A stretch of DNA of 24,758 bases. It comes from a virus. Of the stretch, positions 16,139 to 21,392 are shown piece after piece. A program made the position numbers and the translations under genes. The stretch is from IMG/VR virus record IMGVR_UViG_3300035388_000014, positions 1 to 24,758 of that record; one strand, written 5' to 3'. The notes below the pieces were generated by a model. The model saw only the letters and a list, made by a program, of their open reading frames with translations. It ran no database searches and had not been told where the DNA came from. Within the stretch, counting starts at the first letter, position 1; each line of letters opens with the position of its first letter.

Positions 16139-16653
16139 TATTTTTTCACCTTCTTGACGGTTTTCTTAGAGGTCTTCTTTGCTGGTTTCTTGACAGCTTT
16201 TTTCTTGGGTGCGGGGGTAAACCTACCGGTTCGGGCGAATTTGTCACGGATAGTCCAGAGTTCAGCGTCAAGAACTTTTCTTACTTCCGATTCGGTCTTG
16301 CCGGTCACCAGAGGGGCAAGGCGCATAGGGAGGGACCCCAGGCCGCTGGACATTTCGGATACACGCCAGAGCCAGGCGTCTTTGAAATCCTTGATTACCA
16401 TGACGGAGTCTTCGGCGATGTCGGCCTTGACTGTTTCGGTTCTGGCCTTGGCCTGCCAGTATTCGAGCTTGGCCTCGGCGAGGGCTTCTCCGTCTTCTTC
16501 GGCCTGATAGATGTTTTCGAGCCACCAGTTAAACACGACCTTCAGGTCCCACTTGCCGTGGCCGGCCTTGGGGCAGCCTTTGTCAGACCACAGCCGGACT
16601 GCCCGGTCGGTGATGCTGAAAAGTTCTGAGAGCTGTGCGGTAGCTATTATCAT
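16138..16653 (-). CDS. Nu1: Terminase small subunit, Nu1-like, with lysine-rich tail
   Basis: A 171-residue protein. Residues about 5-45 form a winged helix-turn-helix as in lambda Nu1 (QLSELFSITDRAVRLWSDKG, then WDLKVVFNWWLENI). A helical middle (LAEAKLEYWQAKARTETVK) fits the dimer/linker region. The C-terminal 27 residues are extremely Lys-rich (PKKKAVKKPAKKTSKKTVKK), a histone-H1-like tail that lambda Nu1 lacks. The protein would recognise the packaging site and recruit the large subunit. The stop overlaps the large-subunit GTG start. The gene sits 4 bases after the ligase-like gene. Confidence 0.88.
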   Translation of the reverse strand: MIIATAQLSELFSITDRAVRLWSDKGCPKAGHGKWDLKVVFNWWLENIYQAEEDGEALAEAKLEYWQAKARTETVKADIAEDSVMVIKDFKDAWLWRVSEMSSGLGSLPMRLAPLVTGKTESEVRKVLDAELWTIRDKFARTGRFTPAPKKKAVKKPAKKTSKKTVKKVKK

Positions 16654-16657
16654 TTAA

Positions 16658-17527
16658 TTATGTTTCCGTCCCTGAACAAGCAGACAATAGGGCCATTCTG
16701 ATAAAATCACTTTCCTTTATCCCTTTGGCTTTTGCCGCTTTTTTTATTAATGTGGATTCCGTCCCTGTCAGGCGCACCATTTTTCGGACATCCCTTTTTT
16801 CACTGGCCTTTTTCTTAGCTCTGCCAGCGCCCTCTCTTTTCCCACCGTGGGTTTTGATAACTTCATCCCACCGGTAATCAACAAACTGTGAAGAGACAGG
16901 GACGCCCCGTTTTGATAAGAATAAGTAGGAGACCGTCACTGTTTTACCGATGGACCGCGCTCGACTTTTCCATAATCTTTGTCTGTCATCCTGGGTCATC
17001 ATGGAGCATCGGAAAGATTGCCCGGATGCAGTTTCAAGTTCTAAAGAACCAAAGGTCTTGGAGTTTTTCCCGGTCCCGGGTTTGAATCCCACGATGAAAG
17101 CTTCCATGTCGTGCCTGGGTTTTTTCTTGAATTGTTCCCTGGTTTTCTTATGGGTCAACACCACGCCTTCGAATCCGTCGTTTAAAACCAGACTGTATAT
17201 CTTGTCGAAATGATCTTTGTCTTTTGGGTATTGTTTCTCAATTTCGGAATGCGGGAAAAACTGAATACGCTCCTTTGTATCAAACCCCTGCATAACAGTG
17301 GTGTTGATCTCCTGGAATGCCATGGAGTGACAATAGAGCTCACCCTCCACGTCTGCGCAGGCGCTGTTTTTAAGCCCTTGCACTATGTGGGGTACACTCT
17401 TTATTTCGTTGCCTGTCTTCGTCACCAGCATTCCTTTTTTATGTAACCACTTCCCAAAAATCCCGTTTAACTTTGCCTGAACTTCATATTCCGAAAAAAC
17501 GATACTGTTTAAATTTGCGATCTCCAT
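16658..17527 (-). CDS. ATP-dependent DNA-ligase-like protein (LigE-type) fused to ribbon-helix-helix tail
   Basis: A 289-residue protein. The nucleotidyltransferase part has motif I as KLNG (Lys19; Asn replaces the usual Asp), TKTGNEIKSVPHI, motif III VEGELYCHSM, motif IV GFEGVVLTHKK and motif V KKPRHDMEAFIVGF. An OB-fold follows (GTGKNSKTFGSLELE, DRQRLW, KTVTVSYLFLSKRGVPVSSQF), in line with LigE/OB-fold ligases. Residues about 226-289 begin GGKREGAGRAKKK and end in a ribbon-helix-helix pattern (VRKMVRLTGTESTLIKKAAK). It would seal nicks in replicating or packaged DNA if active. The start at 17527 is chosen for AAGGAGG five bases upstream; an in-frame extension to 17581 would cross the promoter. 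It heads the late operon. Confidence 0.8.
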   Translation of the reverse strand: MEIANLNSIVFSEYEVQAKLNGIFGKWLHKKGMLVTKTGNEIKSVPHIVQGLKNSACADVEGELYCHSMAFQEINTTVMQGFDTKERIQFFPHSEIEKQYPKDKDHFDKIYSLVLNDGFEGVVLTHKKTREQFKKKPRHDMEAFIVGFKPGTGKNSKTFGSLELETASGQSFRCSMMTQDDRQRLWKSRARSIGKTVTVSYLFLSKRGVPVSSQFVDYRWDEVIKTHGGKREGAGRAKKKASEKRDVRKMVRLTGTESTLIKKAAKAKGIKESDFIRMALLSACSGTET

Positions 17528-17553
17528 AAAAGCCTCCTTTAAGATATGCCTTA

Positions 17554-17581
17554 ATTGTATAGGAAGCTTGATTATTGTCAA
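17554..17581 (-). promoter_or_regulatory. Sigma70-type promoter of the late operon
   Basis: On the minus strand TTGACA (17581-17576), a 16-base spacer and TACAAT (17559-17554) stand 26 bases before the ligase-like ATG. The -35 is perfect and the -10 has one mismatch. A small inverted repeat TTAAG/CTTAA (17539-17554) overlaps the end of the -10 and the likely start point, so a repressor could act there. Confidence 0.75.
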
Positions 17582-18034
17582 CCTTTTTTCAAGTTACTTT
17601 TCCGAACCGGGCCGTTTTCCACAACCAGCTTATTTCATTAGGAAAACCTTTGTAAATCTCAAAACCAAAACTTCACCGTTTCAATCGTTTTAAGGCCCTT
17701 TTAAGAGCTTTCATTTTTTGACTCATACCCTAACCTTCGAATTACTCAAACGTTGAACTGAGGCATTCTTAATACGGAACTCGGAAGTGGAAAAAATCAA
17801 CCACAGGCGGGCGAAAGGGGCGCTGCCCGTAACCGTATTCGAGGTACGTTCCAGGAAGGACCCGAGATTCTTGGCAAGAACCATGCCAACCATCGAAAAA
17901 ACAAAAACCGTGCCAACATTCAATTTTTTTTTTCAGACCCCGGGTGGCGGACGTCTCATTTTCAGGGGTATACTTTACCCCCTCCGAACCCTCATTTTTA
18001 GTCACGATTCCAACACCTTGAGAAATCAGCATTT
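17582..18034. other. Intergenic region with possible interspersed repeat, no convincing gene
   Basis: No frame here looks clearly coding. Open frames exist on both strands over 17723-18065, which is common for repeats. One minus frame (17769-18038) begins at a TTG/ATG near 18032 just after the 51-codon gene, with GAGGG upstream. A second minus frame (17723-17923) continues after a T10 run (17924-17933; A10 on the minus strand), so a frameshifted or slipped reading is possible. A 6-bp inverted repeat GGGGTA/TACCCC lies at 17965-17981. A 17-codon Lys/Arg-rich minus frame (17673-17726) starts in an ATGA overlap with the preceding frame. The terminase recognition/cut site might also be here. Confidence 0.4.
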
Positions 18035-18190
18035 TCAATCCCTCGCACCCCGCCTAACCCAATAACACCCCTCACCCATCGTCACACCCTTAGGCCTCAC
18101 ATGATTCCCTCGATCCTCAGAGTAAGGCAAGACCTCCTCGGTCTCCCCGCGCTCCTCAAACTCTTCAGTTGTCTCGATCTGGTCGGCCAT
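18035..18190 (-). CDS. Small acidic hypothetical protein
   Basis: A 51-residue frame begins MADQIETTEEFEERGE, with CGGGAG seven bases before the ATG, and ends in a basic segment with GCYWVRRGARD. The N-terminal half is strongly acidic and the C-terminal half basic. No family is recognised. It is the first leftward frame of the divergent control region, and the inverted repeat at 18252-18276 lies about 60 bases upstream, so it may be co-regulated with the rightward cassette. The good ribosome site favours a real gene; its short length keeps confidence low. Confidence 0.4.
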   Translation of the reverse strand: MADQIETTEEFEERGETEEVLPYSEDRGNHVRPKGVTMGEGCYWVRRGARD

Positions 18191-18251
18191 GATGACTCCC
18201 GTGTTGTATAGCTCATTGTCGCTCGCGTTCCGATTGAGCGCAACGATCCCG

Positions 18252-18276
18252 ATCTTAGATCGCGATCACCTAAGAT
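18252..18276. promoter_or_regulatory. Operator-like inverted repeat
   Basis: ATCTTAG (18252-18258) and CTAAGAT (18270-18276) are perfect inverted repeats separated by 11 bases, and the inner palindrome GATCGCGATC (18258-18267) lies between them. The symmetry and position in a divergent control region fit a repressor operator. Confidence 0.5.
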
Positions 18277-18290
18277 TTAATATTTCACAA

Positions 18291-18304
18291 AGTTTGATTA
18301 AACT
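18291..18304. promoter_or_regulatory. Short inverted repeat directly before the rightward -35
   Basis: AGTTT and AAACT flank GATT, a perfect 5-bp dyad ending 3 bases before TTGACA. It could be a second operator or activator site; short AT-rich dyads also occur by chance. Confidence 0.3.
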
Positions 18305-18306
18305 AC

Positions 18307-18337
18307 TTGACAGATAATCTAAAAGGGTTTAATCTGT
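18307..18337 (+). promoter_or_regulatory. Probable rightward promoter with overlapping operator dyad
   Basis: A perfect TTGACA at 18307-18312 is followed after 17 bases by TAATCT (18330-18335), a weak -10. ACAGAT (18310-18315) and ATCTGT (18332-18337) form an inverted repeat that covers both promoter elements, and TAATCT also recurs as a direct repeat 15 bases apart. A bound repressor would block this promoter; the weak -10 may need an activator. Confidence 0.5.
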
Positions 18338-18382
18338 AGGTAAGAGTTAAGAAAAACCCAAAACCGAAAAAAGGGGGACATC

Positions 18383-18613
18383 ATGAAAGCAATCGCCCAG
18401 ACATTTAAGACCGACCTGGAAATGATGAAAGAGCTTGCCAAGGAACTCAAAGATGTCTCCCGAATCAAAATCCTCCCCGGCGATATCATCTCCGTAGAAT
18501 ACAATCACAACGGCTGGCGGGATGAGTTCACGACGGTTGAAGGCCTGGTGAAGGAACTTCAGCGGCAACACATGGCATCGGAGGGGGCTGAAAATGAAAA
18601 CATCAAGAATTAA
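18383..18613 (+). CDS. Hypothetical protein, first gene of the plus-strand cassette
   Basis: A 76-residue protein with an AAGGGGG ribosome site about six bases before the ATG. The N-terminal half is helical (TFKTDLEMMKELAKELKD). The middle is KILPGDIISVEYNHNGWRDE, a possible small beta sheet, and the end is helical. No family is recognised. It is the first of four small genes on the plus strand, opposite to all flanking operons, and follows the promoter/operator region. The next gene overlaps it by 20 bases, so they are co-translated. Possible roles such as regulation of the host or of superinfection are guesses. Confidence 0.7.
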   Translation: MKAIAQTFKTDLEMMKELAKELKDVSRIKILPGDIISVEYNHNGWRDEFTTVEGLVKELQRQHMASEGAENENIKN

Positions 18614-18833
18614 ATCCTGGGTCAAAGAAGAAACAAAACGTCTCAATATCACAGAACAAGAATTAGCAAAATCCCTGACAAATGGGGCAGGAATGACGCC
18701 GGAATGGATCAGCTACGGTTCTGAATGGAAAGACGGCATAGAAATTGGAACACTCCTCTACGATGAAATTCTCGATCAAAAATGGGTAGACAGTACAAGC
18801 TTGACCGATAGGTATCTCATTGAAAAAGATTAA
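18594..18833 (+). CDS. Hypothetical protein, second gene of the plus-strand cassette
   Basis: A 79-residue protein with GGAGGGGG upstream inside the end of the preceding gene. It starts KTSRIKSWVKEETKRLNITE, an amphipathic helix pair, and continues with EQELAKSLTNGAGMTPEWISYG, which loosely recalls a helix-turn-helix, but a DNA-binding call is not supported. The C-terminal half is acidic (EIGTLLYDEILDQKW). No family is recognised. It ends 5 bases before a perfect GC-rich hairpin. Confidence 0.7.
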   Translation: MKTSRIKSWVKEETKRLNITEQELAKSLTNGAGMTPEWISYGSEWKDGIEIGTLLYDEILDQKWVDSTSLTDRYLIEKD

Positions 18834-18838
18834 CTCAA

Positions 18839-18862
18839 CCGCCCCGGGGAGACTCGGGGCGG
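18839..18862 (+). terminator. GC-rich hairpin without U-tract
   Basis: CCGCCCCG and CGGGGCGG form a perfect 8-bp stem with an 8-base loop between the second and third cassette genes. No T-run follows; instead the AAAGGGAGG ribosome site of the next gene begins two bases later. It could attenuate, stabilise the upstream mRNA or modulate translation of the next gene rather than terminate. Confidence 0.4.
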
Positions 18863-18877
18863 CAAAGGGAGGCCAGG

Positions 18878-19168
18878 ATGCTTAATACAAAATTCAAAAC
18901 CACAAAGCAAAACCTTATCGCCCTGGTCAACCGGGTGGCGACCCCTGAGACCCTGAACCTGATCAAAACTGAAATTGAAGACTGTAAGACCCTGGCCGAG
19001 CAGATTGAGTGGACCATGGAAGCATATTTTACATACGAACAAAAATACGCTATCGTGAAGATTTCCAGGGCCGGAACCTGGGGGTTGATCGAAGAGTTGG
19101 ATGATGATGACATAGAATATACCGATCTTTGGAATGGGAATTTTATCAAGGATTGGCATGAAAAATAG
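18878..19168 (+). CDS. Hypothetical acidic protein, third gene of the plus-strand cassette
   Basis: A 96-residue protein with an AAAGGGAGG ribosome site just after the GC-rich hairpin. The N-terminal half is helical (NLIALVNRVATPETLNLIKT). The central part (EYFTY-like run EAYFTYEQKYAIVKISRAGT) suggests strands, and residues 70-80 carry a DDDD run. The whole protein is acidic in its C-terminal half. No family is recognised. The next gene starts 9 bases after its stop. Confidence 0.75.
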   Translation: MLNTKFKTTKQNLIALVNRVATPETLNLIKTEIEDCKTLAEQIEWTMEAYFTYEQKYAIVKISRAGTWGLIEELDDDDIEYTDLWNGNFIKDWHEK

Positions 19169-19177
19169 GAGGGAAAT

Positions 19178-19384
19178 GTGACAAGAGGCGGAATAAGGAA
19201 AGGGGCAGGACGCCCGGTTGGTTGGAGGAAAGAAAATCCGAAGGTCCAGCTGTCGGTGCGGATTGATGGGGAGTTGCGGGAGTGGTTGCGCAGGCAGAAG
19301 AATCAGGCGAAAGTGGTTGAAATTGCCTTAAAGGAATACCGGGAGAAGAATGATGAATTCATTGACTATCTAATTTCATTATAA
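19178..19384 (+). CDS. Ribbon-helix-helix DNA-binding protein with GGIRKGAGRP motif
   Basis: A 68-residue basic protein starting with GTG at 19178; GGAGGG lies five bases upstream, and an ATG two bases earlier would be followed at once by a stop. It begins TRGGIRKGAGRPVGW, a basic Gly/Arg motif common before phage ribbon-helix-helix domains. It continues KVQLSVRIDGELREWLRR and ends VVEIALKEYREKND, the strand-helix-helix pattern of CopG/Arc-type proteins. It would bind operators as a dimer, perhaps those at 18252-18337. The motif recurs in the tail of the ligase-like gene. Confidence 0.75.
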   Translation: MTRGGIRKGAGRPVGWRKENPKVQLSVRIDGELREWLRRQKNQAKVVEIALKEYREKNDEFIDYLISL

Positions 19385-19392
19385 TTTAGCCC

Positions 19393-19410
19393 GCCCCGGT
19401 TCGCCGGGGC
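19393..19410. terminator. GC-rich hairpin with TTCG tetraloop
   Basis: GCCCCGG and CCGGGGC form a perfect 7-bp stem around TTCG, an exceptionally stable tetraloop. It begins 9 bases after the ribbon-helix-helix gene stop and lies between convergent gene sets. There is no T-run on either strand, so intrinsic termination is uncertain; an RNA end-stabilising role is an alternative. Confidence 0.5.
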
Positions 19411-19427
19411 ACCAGGAGAATATAAAG

Positions 19428-19527
19428 CGACACCCAGAGCAGGTGATATTACCGCGGATCGATGAGATGCCGGTCATGGGTTGTGGTGGAGGCCGCCCTC
19501 GAAGCATACCGCGAGAAAAATCCATAA
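19428..19527 (+). pseudogene. Decayed copy of the ribbon-helix-helix gene 3' part
   Basis: The stretch ends in codons for VVEAALEAYREKNP and a stop at 19525-19527. The live gene at 19178 ends in VVEIALKEYREKND plus eleven residues; ten of these fourteen match. Earlier, in another frame, VILPRIDEM resembles the live gene's VQLSVRIDGEL. The 5' part and the basic motif are absent and the frames disagree, so this appears to be a truncated, frameshifted second copy. It stops exactly before the convergent gene's end. Confidence 0.5.
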
Positions 19528-19788
19528 CTACACCAAGACCGGAGATTTCTTTCTCCGTTCGGAAGTCTCCTCCCATATCTGATCGCACAACACGCAAACG
19601 TAAGCTGCAAATCTCAACGATCGGCCATGGGGATCGGTCCATTTCTGGACCAATTTCCCGCCACACTCACACCTCCCCCACACATCAGAAGCCGGATCAA
19701 CCCACAGCCTATATCCTGGTAAGCATTTATCCGGCCTACATTGTTTCGTCCGATACAGAGCGCACTCACCACAATTTTTTTCTGTCAT
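19528..19788 (-). CDS. Zinc-ribbon-like Cys-rich protein
   Basis: An 86-residue protein with ten cysteines in pairs: CGECALY, CRPDKC, GRCECGG and CVLCDQIW. It probably binds one or two zinc ions. A start at 19788 (ATG) is preferred over the adjacent GTG at 19791 because GAGGGG then has better spacing. It is the last gene of the early operon, ending against the remnant at 19527. The upstream gene's stop is immediately before it. No function can be named; nucleic-acid or protein binding is the usual role for such small zinc ribbons. Confidence 0.65.
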   Translation of the reverse strand: MTEKNCGECALYRTKQCRPDKCLPGYRLWVDPASDVWGRCECGGKLVQKWTDPHGRSLRFAAYVCVLCDQIWEETSERRKKSPVLV

Positions 19789-19791
19789 CAC

Positions 19792-19980
19792 CTACCCCTC
19801 AAATCTCGAATTACCACAACCATCACACCACCACCGACCATCTTCAAACCTCATCGGCTTACGACAATTACACACCTCAGCCTGCCTCACCGTATCAATG
19901 GCCTGGTCCTGATCCATTCCGCCCTTGACCAGGCCGTCAACCATCCGTTGCACTTCTTTTACGTCTGCTCTCCAGATCAT
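19792..19980 (-). CDS. Small zinc-ribbon-like protein
   Basis: A 62-residue protein. The start at 19980 is chosen for GGGGAG six bases before it; the longer frame to 20055 has no ribosome site. The N-terminal half is helical (VKEVQRMVDGLVKGGMDQDQ), and the C-terminal half carries CNCRKPMRFEDGRWWCDGCG, a Cx1C...Cx2C zinc-ribbon. It overlaps the gene upstream by 44 bases, in another frame. Function unknown. Confidence 0.65.
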   Translation of the reverse strand: MIWRADVKEVQRMVDGLVKGGMDQDQAIDTVRQAEVCNCRKPMRFEDGRWWCDGCGNSRFEG

Positions 19981-20137
19981 TTTTTCTCCCCTGGTAATAA
20001 TCCCGCTCTTTATCCACAAACATCCGCCTACAGCTGATACACGGGTGCAAGACATCCGTTGAACACCGGTGAAAGCACCCCTCGCACTTCTTCCACTGCG
20101 GTTCTGATTTCTTTATATCTGCCTGCTGCTGGTTCAT
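19937..20137 (-). CDS. Small Cys-rich protein
   Basis: A 66-residue protein with ATG at 20137 in an ATGA overlap with the membrane-peptide gene upstream. Residues 18-37 contain CEGCFHRC and then CISC, a likely zinc knuckle, followed by a basic tail (DLESRRKRSATDG). It resembles other phage zinc-binding micro-proteins only in general layout, and no family is recognised. Confidence 0.6.
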   Translation of the reverse strand: MNQQQADIKKSEPQWKKCEGCFHRCSTDVLHPCISCRRMFVDKERDYYQGRKNDLESRRKRSATDG

Positions 20138-20259
20138 CTCTTTCTCTTCCTGTGCTCATCATAAAACCGCTGTCGCCGCCGGTGGACGATGACGGCATAA
20201 ACCACCAGTCCAACTCCCCACAGAATTATTGCTGTCTTTAGCATCACGCCACCACCCAT
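20134..20259 (-). CDS. 41-residue single-span membrane protein
   Basis: Start at 20259 (MGGGVMLKTAIILWGVGLVV) has GGGAGG eight bases upstream and a TAATG overlap with the preceding gene. A hydrophobic segment of about 17 residues is followed by the very basic HRRRQRF and KRKR, so an N-out/C-in single-span membrane topology is likely. It ends in an ATGA overlap with the Cys-rich gene. Holin-like, anti-host membrane or regulatory peptide roles are all open. Confidence 0.6.
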   Translation of the reverse strand: MGGGVMLKTAIILWGVGLVVYAVIVHRRRQRFYDEHRKRKR

Positions 20260-20480
20260 TAAAATATCCTCCCACGCCCGAGCTTTCCCATTTCCATGGC
20301 ATTGTGTAACCGCCTAAAAGCATCTACGGCTTCAGTGATAACTCCTGAGCAATCATCAATACATTTCAACGTGATTGCTATAGTTCTGTGCACTTCAAAC
20401 TTCACCGGTGCCAGAACCTCCACCTGTACCCCAGACGCCATACCTACGAATAATTTCCCTTTTGCCTCAACCTTACCCAT
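20259..20480 (-). CDS. Hypothetical protein
   Basis: A 73-residue protein. ATG at 20480 is chosen because it forms a TGATG overlap with the upstream micro-gene and has GGGAGG five bases before it; the longer frame to 20630 merely overlaps that micro-gene. It starts with a beta-like segment (KGKLFVGMASGVQVEVLAPV) and ends helical and basic (EAVDAFRRLHNAMEMGKLGR). No family is recognised. Confidence 0.6.
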   Translation of the reverse strand: MGKVEAKGKLFVGMASGVQVEVLAPVKFEVHRTIAITLKCIDDCSGVITEAVDAFRRLHNAMEMGKLGRGRIF

Positions 20481-20611
20481 CACACCCTCCCAAACCAAAC
20501 AAACCGCTGAACAACCAAAGGCGGGCGCTCGATATTCACCGCCCAAAGCGTCACAATCACCGGCAGCAATAGACAAAACCTGCATACTATCCACCACATT
20601 CGTTTTTTCAT
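20480..20611 (-). CDS. 43-residue membrane peptide
   Basis: Start ATG at 20611 forms a TGATG overlap with the zinc-ribbon gene and has GGGAGG six bases upstream. KKRMWWIVCRFCLLLPVIVT is a positively charged start followed by a hydrophobic span, so a membrane or signal-anchor peptide is likely; the remainder is short (AVNIERPPLVVQRFVWFGRV). It is coupled at both ends by TGATG overlaps, which supports translation. No family is recognised. Confidence 0.6.
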   Translation of the reverse strand: MKKRMWWIVCRFCLLLPVIVTLWAVNIERPPLVVQRFVWFGRV

Positions 20612-21189
20612 CAAAACCCTCCCAAACCATAAGTTGTAGCCTGCGTAAAATTACCTACCCCGGTCATGTAATCCAAGATATTCGGGGGCGTATTGTCGAT
20701 TTCCACCCGCTTCTTTTCCTTCTGAATAATCCCGTATCCCCTCGCCTTTCGTTCTTCGAAATACCGTTTCTCCTTCCTTTTCCGGTTAACAACCTTACAG
20801 GCGTCGCAAAACTTCGGCTGCCCATGCCCGGTTGATCCCGGCAAGGAAAACTCATCGCCGCACTCGTTGCATTCATATGTTTTCTGAACGCATTTCTTGT
20901 TTCCGCAAGTGGGACATACCAGTGTTCGATAAGCCGACAATCCGGCCTTAGAAACGTCTTTAGCCTGAAATTCATGGTCGCACTCGAACTTATATCGCAA
21001 AATGACGACGCCATGATTGTTGGTTATCTGTGCCTCTTCAGGGCTAATATCTGCCGGAGTTTTTACACGGGAGCATATCGGGCACACCGGAACAGAGATC
21101 CTGATTGAGGTGTACCGGTAACGTGTGGGGGTGTTGCAAAATATACACATCGTCATGGAGTCGTTTGACGCATATCCGGTCTCAATCAT
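20611..21189 (-). CDS. Multi-zinc-ribbon protein
   Basis: A 192-residue protein with four CxxC-type pairs: CIFC and CPIC near the N-terminus, CPTCGNKKC and CNECG in the middle, and CDAC before the basic end (KVVNRKRKEKRYFEERKAR). Two or more zinc-binding ribbons are likely, followed by a basic helix, so a nucleic-acid-binding protein is plausible. AAGGGG lies six bases upstream of the ATG, which overlaps the upstream gene (ATGA). Phage zinc-ribbon proteins of this type are common in early operons, but no named family is recognised. Confidence 0.75.
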   Translation of the reverse strand: MIETGYASNDSMTMCIFCNTPTRYRYTSIRISVPVCPICSRVKTPADISPEEAQITNNHGVVILRYKFECDHEFQAKDVSKAGLSAYRTLVCPTCGNKKCVQKTYECNECGDEFSLPGSTGHGQPKFCDACKVVNRKRKEKRYFEERKARGYGIIQKEKKRVEIDNTPPNILDYMTGVGNFTQATTYGLGGF

Positions 21190-21392
21190 ACTCTCCCCTT
21201 CCGTCCCCTGATTATGTTTATTCCGCCTCTACTGTCCGACATTCTCCTGATCTTGACCCTGGGGGCTCTTTGGATTTTCCGGGCTCTGGTTTTCCGGGGT
21301 GGCAGTGCGGGATAATCCGGCTCGACAGGGGGCATATAGAACCAATCCCAAGCCATGCCCTTCACCTGGTTTCTGAAAATGTGGTAAATCAT
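21186..21392 (-). CDS. Small basic hypothetical protein
   Basis: A 68-residue protein. The ATG at 21392 gives a TGATG overlap with the gene upstream and has GGAGAGG before it; the longer frame to 21416 is not needed. The N-terminal half contains aromatic residues (GMAWDWFYMPPVEPDYPALP). The C-terminal half is strongly basic (KTRARKIQRAPRVKIRR), suggesting nucleic-acid contact. No family is recognised. Confidence 0.55.
   Translation of the reverse strand: MIYHIFRNQVKGMAWDWFYMPPVEPDYPALPPRKTRARKIQRAPRVKIRRMSDSRGGINIIRGRKGRV

Noticed and set aside
19443-19928. A 161-codon plus-strand frame
   Set aside because: Low-complexity Thr/His/Pro-rich translation antisense to the zinc-ribbon genes; only its first codons matter, as part of the ribbon-helix-helix remnant.
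20028-20213. A 61-codon minus frame
   Set aside because: Another frame of the same stretch codes for a membrane peptide and a Cys-rich protein with exact overlaps and ribosome sites.
20296-20835. A 179-codon plus-strand frame
   Set aside because: Antisense to several coupled minus-strand genes, with no ribosome site.
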